A stretch of DNA of 38,181 bases from Alphaproteobacteria bacterium (GTDB taxonomy: Bacteria > Pseudomonadota > Alphaproteobacteria > Bin95): NCBI GenBank assembly GCA_030833925.1, contig JAURGE010000026.1:1-38181 (forward strand). Direction: 5' to 3'. Positions 16,802 to 26,114 of the stretch are shown here, piece by piece. Made by a program: the position numbers and the translations under genes. Each line of letters begins with the position of its first letter. The stretch's first letter is position 1. Below the pieces are notes generated by a model. It ran no database searches. It had not been told where the DNA came from and saw nothing but the letters and a program-made list of their open reading frames with translations.

Positions 16802-17563
16802 GTGACGGATACTGTCAAAATCGATAGCCGTGGAGAGGTAGCTGTACTCTACTTCAACCGCCCCAGTTCTCTAAATGCCATCAGTCGTGATTTAGCCAAG
16901 GACGCAGCCGAAGCTTTGATTGAACTGGATGCTGATCCGGCAGTAAAAGGCATAGTACTCACCGGTGCTGGCGATCGTGCATTTTGTGCAGGCGTGGACC
17001 TAGAGGAAGCCCAATCTGTAAAAGTTGAGGATATTGAAAGCTGGTTTGGGCTAATCTGTAACGTTTACAAACAAATTTTACTTACGAATAAACCTGTCAT
17101 TGCTGGTTTAAATGGCGTGGCAACGGGCGGCGGTTTTCAAATCGCACTTGTTTCCGATCTTCGCATTGCACACGACGGCGTAAAACTTGGACAACCAGAG
17201 ATCAATGCCGGCATCCCAAGTGTGATGGGCTCCTACTGGATGAGCCTACATCTCCCTTGGTCCTTAAACCAAGAACTATCCATGACTGGTCGTATGATGG
17301 ATGCCGACGAGGCTCAACGTTTCGGTATTCTTAACCGCGTCGTGCCAGCTGCAGCTGTAATTGATACAGCTGCAGAGACCGCTCTTCATCTCTCTAGAAA
17401 ACTGCCCACTGCGTGGCTCAGAACAAAGCAAAGATTTAGAGAGGTAGCACTGAAAGGCTTTGATGAAGCTTTTCGATCAGGCGTGCTTGGACAGCAAGCA
17501 GCATTTTCCAATGGTGAACCCCAAGCATTCATCAAGGCTTTCTTCGCTGCTCGCAATAAATAG
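16802..17563 (+). CDS. Enoyl-CoA hydratase/isomerase family protein (one catalytic Glu replaced)
   Basis: A crotonase-fold protein of 253 residues from the GTG at 16802; a TTG at 16796 is an equal alternative, and both are close to the preceding stop. Oxyanion-hole and CoA-binding segments are clear: AFCAGVDLEEA (60-70) and NGVATGGGFQIAL (104-116). In true hydratases the residue after GGGx is the first catalytic Glu; here it is Gln113. The second, Glu133 in LGQPEINAG, is kept. It may therefore be an isomerase, racemase, decarboxylase or thioesterase-type member rather than a hydratase. It ends the MFS-SDR-SDR-CMD cluster; malic enzyme follows after 83 bp. Confidence 0.88.
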   Translation: MTDTVKIDSRGEVAVLYFNRPSSLNAISRDLAKDAAEALIELDADPAVKGIVLTGAGDRAFCAGVDLEEAQSVKVEDIESWFGLICNVYKQILLTNKPVIAGLNGVATGGGFQIALVSDLRIAHDGVKLGQPEINAGIPSVMGSYWMSLHLPWSLNQELSMTGRMMDADEAQRFGILNRVVPAAAVIDTAAETALHLSRKLPTAWLRTKQRFREVALKGFDEAFRSGVLGQQAAFSNGEPQAFIKAFFAARNK

Positions 17564-17646
17564 TTACTGATCCAAAATCCCACTTCCGACGCTGAAACTT
17601 CAAGCTTATCTTTAGAATTAGCATCACTAATGGAGTTATTCGCAGC

Positions 17647-19935
17647 ATGGCCGATGCACTAAAAGCTGCCGCACTTGCCTATCATCGGCGCGCGCCAGCC
17701 GGAAAACTTTCTATTCAGGCTACAAAACCTCTTGGGACACAGCGTGACTTAGCGCTTGCCTATTCCCCGGGTGTAGCGGCCGCTTGCGAAGCAATCTTGG
17801 AGAACCCAGAAGAAGCAGCAAATTTAACTAGCCGAGGAAATCTCGTCGGAGTGGTATCCAACGGCACAGCCGTCCTTGGACTTGGTGCCATCGGCCCACT
17901 AGCATCTAAACCCGTAATGGAAGGTAAGGCGGTTCTTTTTAAAAAATTCGCTGGAATAGATGTGTTTGATATCGAGGTTGATGCAACAGATCCGGAGCGC
18001 TTTTGTGATGTTGTAGCGGCACTTGAGCCTACTTTTGGAGGCATAAACTTAGAGGACATCAAGGCTCCAGAGTGCTTTATCATTGAAAGGGAGCTTCGCC
18101 AGCGGATGGCAATTCCCGTTTTTCATGATGATCAACACGGTACCGCTATCATAGTGGCTGCAGCTGTGATGAATGGATTGCGGCTGGTTGGAAAGGACCC
18201 AAGTCAAGTTAAAGTGGTAACCTCAGGAGCAGGCGCCGCAGCAATTGCCTGCCTTAACTTGCTGATAATCCTTGGTGTCAAGAAAGAGAATATATGGGTA
18301 ACTGATATTGCTGGCGTCGTCTTTGAAGGCCGCCAACAAGAAATGGACGAGTGGAAATCCGTCTATGCCCAAGCCACCAACAAACGCACGTTGGCTGAAG
18401 TGATACCAAATGCCGATATTTTTTTGGGTTTGTCCGCTAAAGATGTACTGAAACCTGAAATGGTAAAGGAAATGGCGGCTAATCCGCTTATCCTTGCACT
18501 GGCAAATCCTAATCCTGAAATTGATCCAGGGTTAGTAAACGAAGTACGACCGGACGCAACGGTTGCTACCGGCCGCTCCGATTACCCCAACCAAGTTAAC
18601 AATGTATTGTGCTTTCCCTTCATATTCCGAGGCGCACTGGACGTAGGTGCTACAGAGATTAATGAGGAAATGAAGCTAGCCGCCGTCCACGCAATTGCCG
18701 ATCTCGCCATGGCTGAACAGTCAGAGGCCGTTCAGGCCGCGTATGGAGGCGAGAGACTGTCTTTCGGCAAAGACTACATAATCCCAAAACCCTTCGACCC
18801 ACGGCTTATACTAAAAATTGCCCCTGCGGTTGCCCGTGCAGCCTGCGAAACTGGCGTTGCTCAACGCCCCATAGAAGATTGGAAAGCCTACGAATCAAGG
18901 CTCAATGCTTTCGTCTTCCGATCCGGTTTAATTATGAAGCCCATCTTTGAGCAGGCGCGGGAAAATCCTAAGCGTGTAATCTTCGCTGAAGGTGAGGATG
19001 AACGTATTCTTCGGGCTGCTCAGGCTGCAATTGAGGAAGGTGTTGCAAAGCCAATTCTGATTGGACGTCCCCGTGTGATTGAATCTCGTCTGACACGGCT
19101 AGGCCTTCGAATTCGCCCTGGCGACGACTTTGAACTGATTAATCCTGAATATGACGATCGTTATCGAGATTATTGGGAAACCTACCACAGTTTGATGGGC
19201 CGCAAAGGCGTGACCCCAGATGCTGCTAGGCTTGCTATCCGCTCCAACGCTAGTGCTATAGCCGCCGTTGCATTAAAACGCGGCGATGCTGACGCTATGA
19301 TCTGTGGCCTGAACGGTGGTTATGCACAGCACCTTAATTTAATTGAAGCAGTCATCGGAAAAGCAAATGGAGTGCGCCAGCTGGCGGCTATGAGTGGTCT
19401 GATAATGCCGTCTGGTGCCTATTTCATTTGTGACACGTATGTAAATCATGATCCTACTTCTGAGGATATCGTGCGAATGACGCTGCTCGCCGCCAGCGAA
19501 CTTGCACGTTTTGGCATGACCCCGAAAGTAGCTTTAATCTCGCACTCAAACTTTGGTGGTCGTGATAGTCCCTCGGCATCAAAAATGCGTGAGGCGATGG
19601 CCGCCATAAGGGATATGGAACTTGACTTCGAGGTTGAAGGCGAAATGCACGCTGATGCAGCAATTGATCCGGAAATACGAGAGCGCGTTTTGCCATCTGC
19701 TAAGTTAAAGGGAGCGGCAAATCTTTTGATTATGCCTACGCTAGATGCGGCTAATATTGCTTTTAATTTCGCCAAAGGTGCGGCAGATGGATTGCATGTA
19801 GGGCCAATTCTTTTAGGTGTTGCCAGGCCCGCCCATGTATTAACACCAGCAGCAACGGCCCGTACCGTCCTGAATATGACTGCGATTGCATCGGTAGAAG
19901 CTCAGACCAGAGAGCGTGACGAAGAAACCAAATAA
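17647..19935 (+). CDS. maeB: NADP-dependent malic enzyme with phosphotransacetylase-like domain
   Basis: A 762-residue two-domain enzyme, the usual MaeB length. The malic enzyme half (1 to about 430) has Tyr39 in [16 protein letters not shown], Lys94 in [13 protein letters not shown], metal ligands Glu136/Asp137 (NLEDIKAPE) and Asp161/Asp162 (FHDDQHGTA), and the nucleotide site [10 protein letters not shown] (192-201). The C-terminal half (about 435-755) is phosphotransacetylase-like and is regulatory rather than catalytic in characterised MaeB, responding to acetyl-CoA. It oxidatively decarboxylates malate to pyruvate and makes NADPH. It stands alone between catabolic genes with an amidase 14 bp downstream. 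Confidence 0.96.
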   Translation: MADALKAAALAYHRRAPAGKLSIQATKPLGTQRDLALAYSPGVAAACEAILENPEEAANLTSRGNLVGVVSNGTAVLGLGAIGPLASKPVMEGKAVLFKKFAGIDVFDIEVDATDPERFCDVVAALEPTFGGINLEDIKAPECFIIERELRQRMAIPVFHDDQHGTAIIVAAAVMNGLRLVGKDPSQVKVVTSGAGAAAIACLNLLIILGVKKENIWVTDIAGVVFEGRQQEMDEWKSVYAQATNKRTLAEVIPNADIFLGLSAKDVLKPEMVKEMAANPLILALANPNPEIDPGLVNEVRPDATVATGRSDYPNQVNNVLCFPFIFRGALDVGATEINEEMKLAAVHAIADLAMAEQSEAVQAAYGGERLSFGKDYIIPKPFDPRLILKIAPAVARAACETGVAQRPIEDWKAYESRLNAFVFRSGLIMKPIFEQARENPKRVIFAEGEDERILRAAQAAIEEGVAKPILIGRPRVIESRLTRLGLRIRPGDDFELINPEYDDRYRDYWETYHSLMGRKGVTPDAARLAIRSNASAIAAVALKRGDADAMICGLNGGYAQHLNLIEAVIGKANGVRQLAAMSGLIMPSGAYFICDTYVNHDPTSEDIVRMTLLAASELARFGMTPKVALISHSNFGGRDSPSASKMREAMAAIRDMELDFEVEGEMHADAAIDPEIRERVLPSAKLKGAANLLIMPTLDAANIAFNFAKGAADGLHVGPILLGVARPAHVLTPAATARTVLNMTAIASVEAQTRERDEETK

Positions 19936-19949
19936 ATGAGAGATCCCTT

Positions 19950-21425
19950 ATGAAAGATGAAAGTTTAAACGAACTATCGGCTAAGGAAGCGCGCAGACGC
20001 ATAGGTACTAAGGAGATCTCTCCAGTAGAACTTCTTGAGGCATGCATTGAGCGCATTCAACAAGTCGACCCAGCGGTTAATGCCATCTGTGCTCGTGATT
20101 TTGATCGAGCAAGGGTCGCGGCTGTAGAGGCAGAACGGATGGTCCTTCGAGGAGATGACCTGCCTCCTCTTCATGGTCTGCCTATCGGCGTGAAGGATCT
20201 TCAAAACACGGCGGGCCTTCGAACCACCTATGGCTCTCCTCAATTCAAAGATCATGTGCCGGAAGAAGATGACTTAATGGTTGCCCGCATAAAAAGGGCC
20301 GGCGGCATTATATTCTGCAAAACTAATACGCCAGAATTTGGCGCAGGTGCCAATACTCGAAATCAAGTTTGGGGGGCAACAGGAAACCCATTTAACCCAC
20401 TCCTGAACGCAGGTGGATCATCCGGAGGATCAGCAGTTGCCCTTGCGTGTGGAATGATGCCATTGGCGACTGGCTCGGACATGGGCGGGTCTCTTCGTAT
20501 TCCAGCGGCTTATTGTGGGGTATCGGGTTTCCGGCCAACGCCAGGCCTAGTTCCAACGCAAAAGCGTGTTCAAGGTTGGTCACCCTTAAGCGTCGACGGT
20601 CCAATGGGCAGGTCAATTGAAGACATATGTATGTTGATAGCCATGCAAACCGCTGACGACGCACGCGATCCATTGAGCATCGCAATCGACCCTAGAGACC
20701 TTAGTACACCACTTCAGGTTGACTTGGGCAGCCTGAGTGTTGCTTGGTCAACAGACTTAGGCTTTGCACCCGTAGATCATAACTACGCAACGACTTTTCG
20801 TAATAAAGTTCAACAAATAAAAGGCCTGTTCAGGGAATGCATCGAAGACACCCCAGATCTCGGCGATGCGGAAAAGACGTTCAGTGTTTTGCGAGCACTA
20901 AGCTTCGTTGCTGGACATACCGAGGCCTATCTTCAAGATCCTAATCTGCTTGGACCTAATGTGCGAGCCAACTATGAGCAAGGCGCAACTATGAGTTTAG
21001 CAGATGTGGCCGCAGCTGAAGTTGAGCAAACCAAACTATATAGGCGGACAGAAACTTTCTTCGAGGACTTTGATCTTCTAATTGCGCCCACGACACCAAC
21101 ATCACCTTTCCCATGGGAACAACTCTACTTGGAGGAGATGAATGGTGAGAAACTTAAGTCATACTTTTCTTGGCTGGCTCCGACCTTTGGCATCACGCTA
21201 ACTACTTGCCCAGCCGCATCCATACCCTTGGGAGTGGATGAGAAGGGGATGCCTTTCGGCCTGCAGGTTATCGGCCCTGCAAAAGACGATGCCTTCGTAT
21301 TGGGTGCGGCTCATGCCATTCAGCAAGCTGCAGCTAATATTCCCGGCCTACAAAGGCCAAAGCCTGACTTAACCAAGCTTAAAGCCGGAGCAACACCAGA
21401 ACTAAAGTCGATCATTACGGTGTAA
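19950..21425 (+). CDS. Amidase (amidase signature family)
   Basis: A 491-residue amidase signature enzyme. The Ser-cisSer-Lys triad is intact: Lys82 in GLPIGVKDLQNTAG, cis-Ser157 in AGGSSGGSAVALA and nucleophile Ser181 in GSDMGGSLRIPA. It hydrolyses a carboxamide or ester bond; the family covers aliphatic and aryl amides, urea derivatives and oligomers such as nylon dimers. The ATG begins 14 bp after maeB. About 146 bp separate it from the threonine aldolase gene, enough for a separate promoter. It is not part of the GatCAB complex, since no gatC or gatB neighbour is present and the C-terminus is standard for a stand-alone amidase. Confidence 0.93.
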   Translation: MKDESLNELSAKEARRRIGTKEISPVELLEACIERIQQVDPAVNAICARDFDRARVAAVEAERMVLRGDDLPPLHGLPIGVKDLQNTAGLRTTYGSPQFKDHVPEEDDLMVARIKRAGGIIFCKTNTPEFGAGANTRNQVWGATGNPFNPLLNAGGSSGGSAVALACGMMPLATGSDMGGSLRIPAAYCGVSGFRPTPGLVPTQKRVQGWSPLSVDGPMGRSIEDICMLIAMQTADDARDPLSIAIDPRDLSTPLQVDLGSLSVAWSTDLGFAPVDHNYATTFRNKVQQIKGLFRECIEDTPDLGDAEKTFSVLRALSFVAGHTEAYLQDPNLLGPNVRANYEQGATMSLADVAAAEVEQTKLYRRTETFFEDFDLLIAPTTPTSPFPWEQLYLEEMNGEKLKSYFSWLAPTFGITLTTCPAASIPLGVDEKGMPFGLQVIGPAKDDAFVLGAAHAIQQAAANIPGLQRPKPDLTKLKAGATPELKSIITV

Positions 21426-21571
21426 AGCGGCAGCCAACACTCGTAGTAAAATCGTAATCTTGAAACCCAAGTGGCTCATTTCAAAAAATACATGCAGTGT
21501 TTGCATCGCTTCGCAGTGCGCCTCAGCCCTGCTATCAATTTGTTATCCACGTGCCGTCCGGAGACATACAA

Positions 21572-22627
21572 ATGACAGCACTCGCCGTCGATCTCTACAG
21601 CGATACTATAACCCGACCAACCAAAGCCATGCGCCAAGCAATGGCTAATGCCGAGGTTGGCAACGAACAGGCGGGTGAAGACCCAACTGTAAATAAACTT
21701 ATTGAAATGGTTGCAGAACTTACGGGGCACGAAAGTGCTGTTTTCCTTCCGTCGGGTACAATGTGCAACGCAATCGCATACCGTGTTTACTGTCGCCAAG
21801 GTGACAGCGTTATCATGGATCAGCTCGCTCATCCCATTCATGCAGAAGCTGGCGGCCCGGCAGCACTTTCAGGCTGCATGATTACACAACTCGATGGCGG
21901 ACGACGAGGTGTATTTTCGGGTTCTGCTGTAGACAAAGCAATGAAGCCCTATAAGCACAATCGACCAGTCCCAAAAGTCGTTTCCATTGAACAAACGAGT
22001 AATTTTGGCGGAGGGGCTTGCTGGACGTTAGATGAAGTTAAGGACGTTGCAGTAGCGTCTAAACGACATGGACTTGCAATGCACATGGACGGCGCGCGTT
22101 TACTGAATGCCGTTGCAGCGACAGGAACTTCAGCAAAAGACTTTGCAACCAATTGTGATTCTACCTGGATTGATCTTTCGAAGGGACTTGGGTGCCCAGT
22201 GGGTGCGGTTCTCGTAGGCTCAAGGGATTTCATTGAGGAAAGCTGGCGATGGAAACACCAATTTGGTGGCGCCATGAGACAATCCGGAATAATCGCTGCC
22301 GCTGGCGTTTACGCTCTTGAAAACCATGTTGAACGCTTGGCCGAAGACCACACAAATGCAAAGCGCTTGGCACAAGGTTTGATGCAAATCCCAGGTATCG
22401 AAGTAGACCCAGAAGAACCTGAGACCAACATGGTGTTTTTTGATACTGCTGGCACTGGTATCGATACCTATGAGATGTCAGAGAGATTGCTGAAAAAGGG
22501 CATTCGCATTGGAGCAGGATATGGCCCAAGAGATCTGATGCGTGCTGTAACCCATCTGGACGTTAATGCTTCGGGCATAGACACGGCTCTTGCCGCCATT
22601 CGCGATGTGGCATCAAACCGAGACTGA
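21572..22627 (+). CDS. Threonine aldolase-like beta-eliminating lyase
   Basis: A 351-residue PLP enzyme of fold type I. The ATG at 21572 (GGAG about 9 bases upstream) is chosen because the family opens with VDLYSDTITRPTKAMR; an upstream in-frame ATG at 21497 adds unrelated residues. Landmarks: EDPTVNKLIE, HMDGARLLNA (around 170-180) with the PLP-contacting Asp, and Lys204 in DLSKGLGCPVG, which binds PLP. It cleaves beta-hydroxy amino acids such as threonine to glycine and an aldehyde. Which stereoisomer is not visible. It begins the coupled gene cassette; the next start is 11 bp after its stop. Confidence 0.93.
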   Translation: MTALAVDLYSDTITRPTKAMRQAMANAEVGNEQAGEDPTVNKLIEMVAELTGHESAVFLPSGTMCNAIAYRVYCRQGDSVIMDQLAHPIHAEAGGPAALSGCMITQLDGGRRGVFSGSAVDKAMKPYKHNRPVPKVVSIEQTSNFGGGACWTLDEVKDVAVASKRHGLAMHMDGARLLNAVAATGTSAKDFATNCDSTWIDLSKGLGCPVGAVLVGSRDFIEESWRWKHQFGGAMRQSGIIAAAGVYALENHVERLAEDHTNAKRLAQGLMQIPGIEVDPEEPETNMVFFDTAGTGIDTYEMSERLLKKGIRIGAGYGPRDLMRAVTHLDVNASGIDTALAAIRDVASNRD

Positions 22628-22638
22628 AGGTTAGTAAT

Positions 22639-22995
22639 ATGACCACATCAACCATAGATATCATCAAAGACTGGCACATTCACGTCTATTACGAGGCGGC
22701 ATCCAAAGCGACGGCTGAGACGCTTTACAAAGAAATAGCAACAGCAATGCCAGGGTTACAAATAGGCCGTATGCATGATCAGCCCGTTGGCCCTCACCCC
22801 TATGGCAGTTTTCAGGTCCTAATCCCGAATGAACGGCTAGCAGAAGCTACTTCCTGGTTTTCCCTCAATCGTCGTGACCTTACGGTGCTGCTTCATCCCA
22901 ATACCGAAAATGATCTCAAAGATCACCGAGACTACCCGGTTTGGTTTGGGTCAGCTCCAAAACTTAATTATGAAATGTTTGAAAATAGACAATGA
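22639..22995 (+). CDS. DOPA 4,5-dioxygenase family protein
   Basis: A 118-residue protein of the bacterial/fungal DOPA dioxygenase family. Metal-binding histidines fit the pattern: His13 and His15 in WHIHVYY, His46 and His53, His86 in LLHPNTEN and His96 in KDHRDYPVWFG. Members open an aromatic ring between positions 4 and 5 of DOPA or related catechols with Fe(II) and oxygen. It is encoded 11 bp after the aldolase and overlaps the next start by 4 bp (ATGA), placing it in a coupled operon. The actual substrate is unknown; a role in catechol or DOPA metabolism is inferred from family only. Confidence 0.87.
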   Translation: MTTSTIDIIKDWHIHVYYEAASKATAETLYKEIATAMPGLQIGRMHDQPVGPHPYGSFQVLIPNERLAEATSWFSLNRRDLTVLLHPNTENDLKDHRDYPVWFGSAPKLNYEMFENRQ

Positions 22996-24074
22996 CCATA
23001 TTCCCCCCTGCTGGACCGAATTGGCCCTCTGCTTTCAAAACTACTTTTTCAGAAGCTGCTCGCTTTGCAGAAGAAAACGAAACACCCTGGTCTCGTGATC
23101 TCAGCCAGGTAATTGGGCAAGGCCATTTTGAACCGCCACCCTGGAATGAAATCATTGGCCACGTCCGCCCGCGCGGTGGTCCTGCCGGATTAATAGTGCT
23201 GGGCGGTAAGATTGCAGCAGAGTGGGGAGACACCAGTCGCCCGGACATGACATTTTCGTGTGCTAAGTCCTGCATTTCAATGACGATAGGCCTAGCTATG
23301 GATGACGGGCTTATAAAGGACGCACAAGATCGGATTGGTGCACTTGTAGATGACGGTGGTTTTGATAGCGCTCAAAACGCCCCCATTACCTGGGCAAATA
23401 TGCTGCAGCTCACAAGCGAATGGGAGGGAGAACTATGGGGAAAACCGGACATTGTAGACCGCAACCGTGACCTATCAGTTGAGGGAAGGAATAGTCGGAA
23501 GGGAGAAGCCCGTCCACTTAAAGCCCCGGGGACCTATTGGGAATACAATGACGTCCGGGTCAACCGTCTAGCATTAGCTGCACTCCAGGTCCTAAAGCGC
23601 CCACTACCTGAAGTAATAAAAACTCGAATTATGGATCCAATTGGTGCCAGCAAAACGTGGGAGTGGCATGGCTATTACAATAGCTGGATGGAGATAAACG
23701 GCACACTAATGCAGTCTGTTTCAGGGGGAGCTCATTGGGGTGGCGGAATGTTCATTTCTGCGCGAGACCAGGCACGCATTGGACTGCTAATGGCACGAGG
23801 CGGTCGATGGAATGGCCGCCAATTGATCTCAGAAGATTATATCCGAAACGCTACAACACCGTCACCAGTCAATCCCGTTTACGGCTGGCTTTGGTGGTTA
23901 AATACTGGTCGCGCTCGAATGGCAAATGCTCCAGAAGGTCCGTTTCAAGCAGTCGGCGCCGGCGGCAATTCTATTTGGATTGACCCTGAGCGCGATCTGG
24001 TAGTGGTGTCTCGCTGGCTGAGACCTGAGAAAACAGACGAATTCTTAGGTCTTATTTATAAAGCCATCTCTTGA
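22992..24074 (+). CDS. Serine hydrolase, beta-lactamase family (class C type)
   Basis: A 360-residue serine hydrolase of the beta-lactamase/esterase VIII fold. The active-site tetrad SxxK is Ser89-Cys-Ala-Lys92 (FSCAKS), and the second motif is Tyr185-Asn-Asp (WEYND), the Y-x-D/N variant common in esterases. The third element is near VGAGGNSIWIDP. There is no signal peptide, so a cytoplasmic esterase or amidase is more likely than a resistance beta-lactamase. The start overlaps the preceding dioxygenase gene by 4 bp, and the stop shares its A with the next start. Confidence 0.9.
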   Translation: MTIFPPAGPNWPSAFKTTFSEAARFAEENETPWSRDLSQVIGQGHFEPPPWNEIIGHVRPRGGPAGLIVLGGKIAAEWGDTSRPDMTFSCAKSCISMTIGLAMDDGLIKDAQDRIGALVDDGGFDSAQNAPITWANMLQLTSEWEGELWGKPDIVDRNRDLSVEGRNSRKGEARPLKAPGTYWEYNDVRVNRLALAALQVLKRPLPEVIKTRIMDPIGASKTWEWHGYYNSWMEINGTLMQSVSGGAHWGGGMFISARDQARIGLLMARGGRWNGRQLISEDYIRNATTPSPVNPVYGWLWWLNTGRARMANAPEGPFQAVGAGGNSIWIDPERDLVVVSRWLRPEKTDEFLGLIYKAIS

Positions 24075-25180
24075 TGGCTGAAAAAAATGAGTTGCTAGAT
24101 GTTATCGCAACGTCGCTGCTGCCACTTCTTCAAGCCATGGACACGCTAACTTGGGCCCGCCAGCGATTAGAGCCCTACGGTATCAATAATCTTGTAAATG
24201 CAATTAACGACCATGCGGGCCCACTAAAAGCCGCTCTCCCATCTTTCAGATCTGCAGAATGGCCCAAAGACCTAGTAAACTTTCAGACGCTTTTTGATCA
24301 ATCGGCAACGGCTACCTTACTCGCATATCGAGGGTTAGAAGAGGCTTCCACAGTTGAAGGATTTGACGCCCTGCGTGCCGCGCGGCGCAGCATTCAAAGT
24401 CACTTATTAGCCGAACGCACACTCTACCCACTAGCGAGTATGTCGACCCCAATAAGTCAATATTATCTCCCCCATGAAAGACGAGAAGATGAAGATCTTC
24501 TATCAAAACTCGATGCTGCGTACGACAAAACAGAGGGGAATGCGGGCTTTAGAGAATGCTTGGGTGTAGGCGGCGAAATTAGAGGTGGATATGCAGTGTA
24601 TCTCCCAGAGTATCTGGACCCTACCGTTCCTGCCCCGGTAGTTTTGGCGCTTCACGGAGGGCGCGGCAGCGGGCCAGACTTTATCTGGAGTTGGCTTCCA
24701 GCTGCCCGCGCTTCGGGTTCTGTGCTAATTGCGCCTACCGCAATAGGCGAAACCTGGGCAATAACCGGAGAAGATTTGGATAGTCCCAACATCAGTCGGA
24801 TACTTGATGAGGTTGAGAATTCTCAAACTCTTGATCGCAGCAAAATTTTAATGACAGGCATGAGCGATGGAGGCACTTTCAGCTACGTCTCAGGATTGCC
24901 CGATGGAAGTCTGGCAACACACATTGCGCCCTTTGCCGCTAGCTTTCACCCTTTGCTTCTGGAATTTGTCTCTAGCGATCGGCTGTCAGCTGTGCCAATC
25001 CGGATCACACACGGAACCAGAGACTGGATGTTCCCAATAGACGTGGCGCACATAGCAGAAGATGCTTTCCGCTCTAAGAGCGCTCGTTTGACCTTTATCG
25101 AACTCGAAGATCGCGCGCATGTCTTCCCTCAAGACGAAGCCGCGTGCACACTTGATTGGTTTTTGAATGGAGAAACCTAA
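24074..25180 (+). CDS. Alpha/beta hydrolase with N-terminal helical domain
   Basis: A 368-residue protein of two parts. Residues 1 to about 150 are predicted helical and match nothing I recognise. Residues about 170-368 form an alpha/beta hydrolase of the phospholipase/carboxylesterase or PHB-depolymerase type: VVLALHGGRGSG oxyanion region, nucleophile Ser264 in TGMSDGG, Asp317 in HGTRDWMFP and His349 in DRAHVFP. Its ATG overlaps the previous stop as TGATG, and its own stop overlaps the next gene start as TAATG, so all three are translationally coupled. The ATG is preferred over the TTG one codon earlier. Confidence 0.88.
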   Translation: MAEKNELLDVIATSLLPLLQAMDTLTWARQRLEPYGINNLVNAINDHAGPLKAALPSFRSAEWPKDLVNFQTLFDQSATATLLAYRGLEEASTVEGFDALRAARRSIQSHLLAERTLYPLASMSTPISQYYLPHERREDEDLLSKLDAAYDKTEGNAGFRECLGVGGEIRGGYAVYLPEYLDPTVPAPVVLALHGGRGSGPDFIWSWLPAARASGSVLIAPTAIGETWAITGEDLDSPNISRILDEVENSQTLDRSKILMTGMSDGGTFSYVSGLPDGSLATHIAPFAASFHPLLLEFVSSDRLSAVPIRITHGTRDWMFPIDVAHIAEDAFRSKSARLTFIELEDRAHVFPQDEAACTLDWFLNGET

Positions 25181-26073
25181 TGCTTTCTAAACAGCTTGGT
25201 ATTTGGCAGTCCCTGGATCGTCTTGGCTACGATAATGGTTTTATAGTCGCAAAAAAGGCGGAAATGCTGAACTACGATACATTCTGGTATCCAGAATCGG
25301 CTGTTTCGGAGTCAATGGTCCTTGGGGCAGCCCTGCTCCACCGATTGGAGCGAATGAATGTAGGCTCTTCAATTGCAAATATTTATGCTCGAGACCCAGC
25401 TGCCGCAGGTAATGGCGTTCGCACCCTCAATGAAATCTCAGGTGGCCGTTTTACCCTAGGCTTAGGTGTATCGCACGCTCCTGTAGTGCAAGGAACGCGG
25501 GGACACGTCTATGAAAAACCTCTGCCGGCTATGCGCATGTATTTAGAGGCAATATATGCGATCCAGCATAAGCTCGGACAATCCACCAATTTACCCATCA
25601 TGTTGGGCGCCCTTGGGCCAAAGATGCTGGAGCTCTCAGGTGAGCTCGCGCAAGGCGCACTCCCTTACAATGTCACCCCGGACCACACAGTTTTAGCCCG
25701 ACAGAAAATAGGACCTAATCGTCGCCTTGTAGTAGAGCAGAAGGTGGCGCTGGTCACTGACCCAAGCGAAGCAAGGCGGCTCGCCCGCATGGAACTTAAC
25801 CGGTATCTAACGTTACCGAATTATAGGAACAACTGGCTCCGCCTTGGCTACACTCAAGACGACGTATCCGGCGACGGGTCTGACCGTTTTATGGATGGAA
25901 TGGTTGCGTGGGGCAACGAAGATGCAATCAACGCCAGGATCCAAGAACACCTAGATGCCGGCGCTGACCAAGTCGCAATTCAACCTATCATGGACCACGC
26001 TGTTATCGAAAAAGGGGACATCACCCCAATTCTCAGTTCTTTAGAGGCACTTGCACCTGAAAAAGCTCACTGA
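25180..26073 (+). CDS. LLM class oxidoreductase, F420-dependent type
   Basis: A 297-residue luciferase-like TIM-barrel protein. The start ATG overlaps the preceding stop (TAATG); an upstream in-frame ATG at 25156 lies inside the previous gene. The block SSIANIYARDPAAAGNGV followed by LGLGVSHAPVVQGTRGHVYEKPL resembles the probable F420-dependent subgroup seen in actinobacteria more than FMN-dependent luciferases. If it truly needs F420, it would perform a hydride transfer to or from the cassette substrate. FMN use cannot be excluded. It is the last gene of the plus-strand run and faces the GST gene. Confidence 0.87.
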   Translation: MLSKQLGIWQSLDRLGYDNGFIVAKKAEMLNYDTFWYPESAVSESMVLGAALLHRLERMNVGSSIANIYARDPAAAGNGVRTLNEISGGRFTLGLGVSHAPVVQGTRGHVYEKPLPAMRMYLEAIYAIQHKLGQSTNLPIMLGALGPKMLELSGELAQGALPYNVTPDHTVLARQKIGPNRRLVVEQKVALVTDPSEARRLARMELNRYLTLPNYRNNWLRLGYTQDDVSGDGSDRFMDGMVAWGNEDAINARIQEHLDAGADQVAIQPIMDHAVIEKGDITPILSSLEALAPEKAH

Positions 26074-26114
26074 TCCCTCTAAGGTCCGCTTCAATATCGG
26101 TTAGAGAGAAGGCG

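Noticed and set aside
21542..21550. TTATCCACG resembling a DnaA box
   Set aside because: It is a single copy with one mismatch from the consensus, far from the rpmH region, with no AT-rich unwinding tract or box cluster; chance is enough to explain it.
22992..24074. Beta-lactamase conferring antibiotic resistance
   Set aside because: The SxxK motif is shared with esterases and peptidases; there is no signal peptide, the second motif is Y-N-D and the gene is embedded in a catabolic operon.
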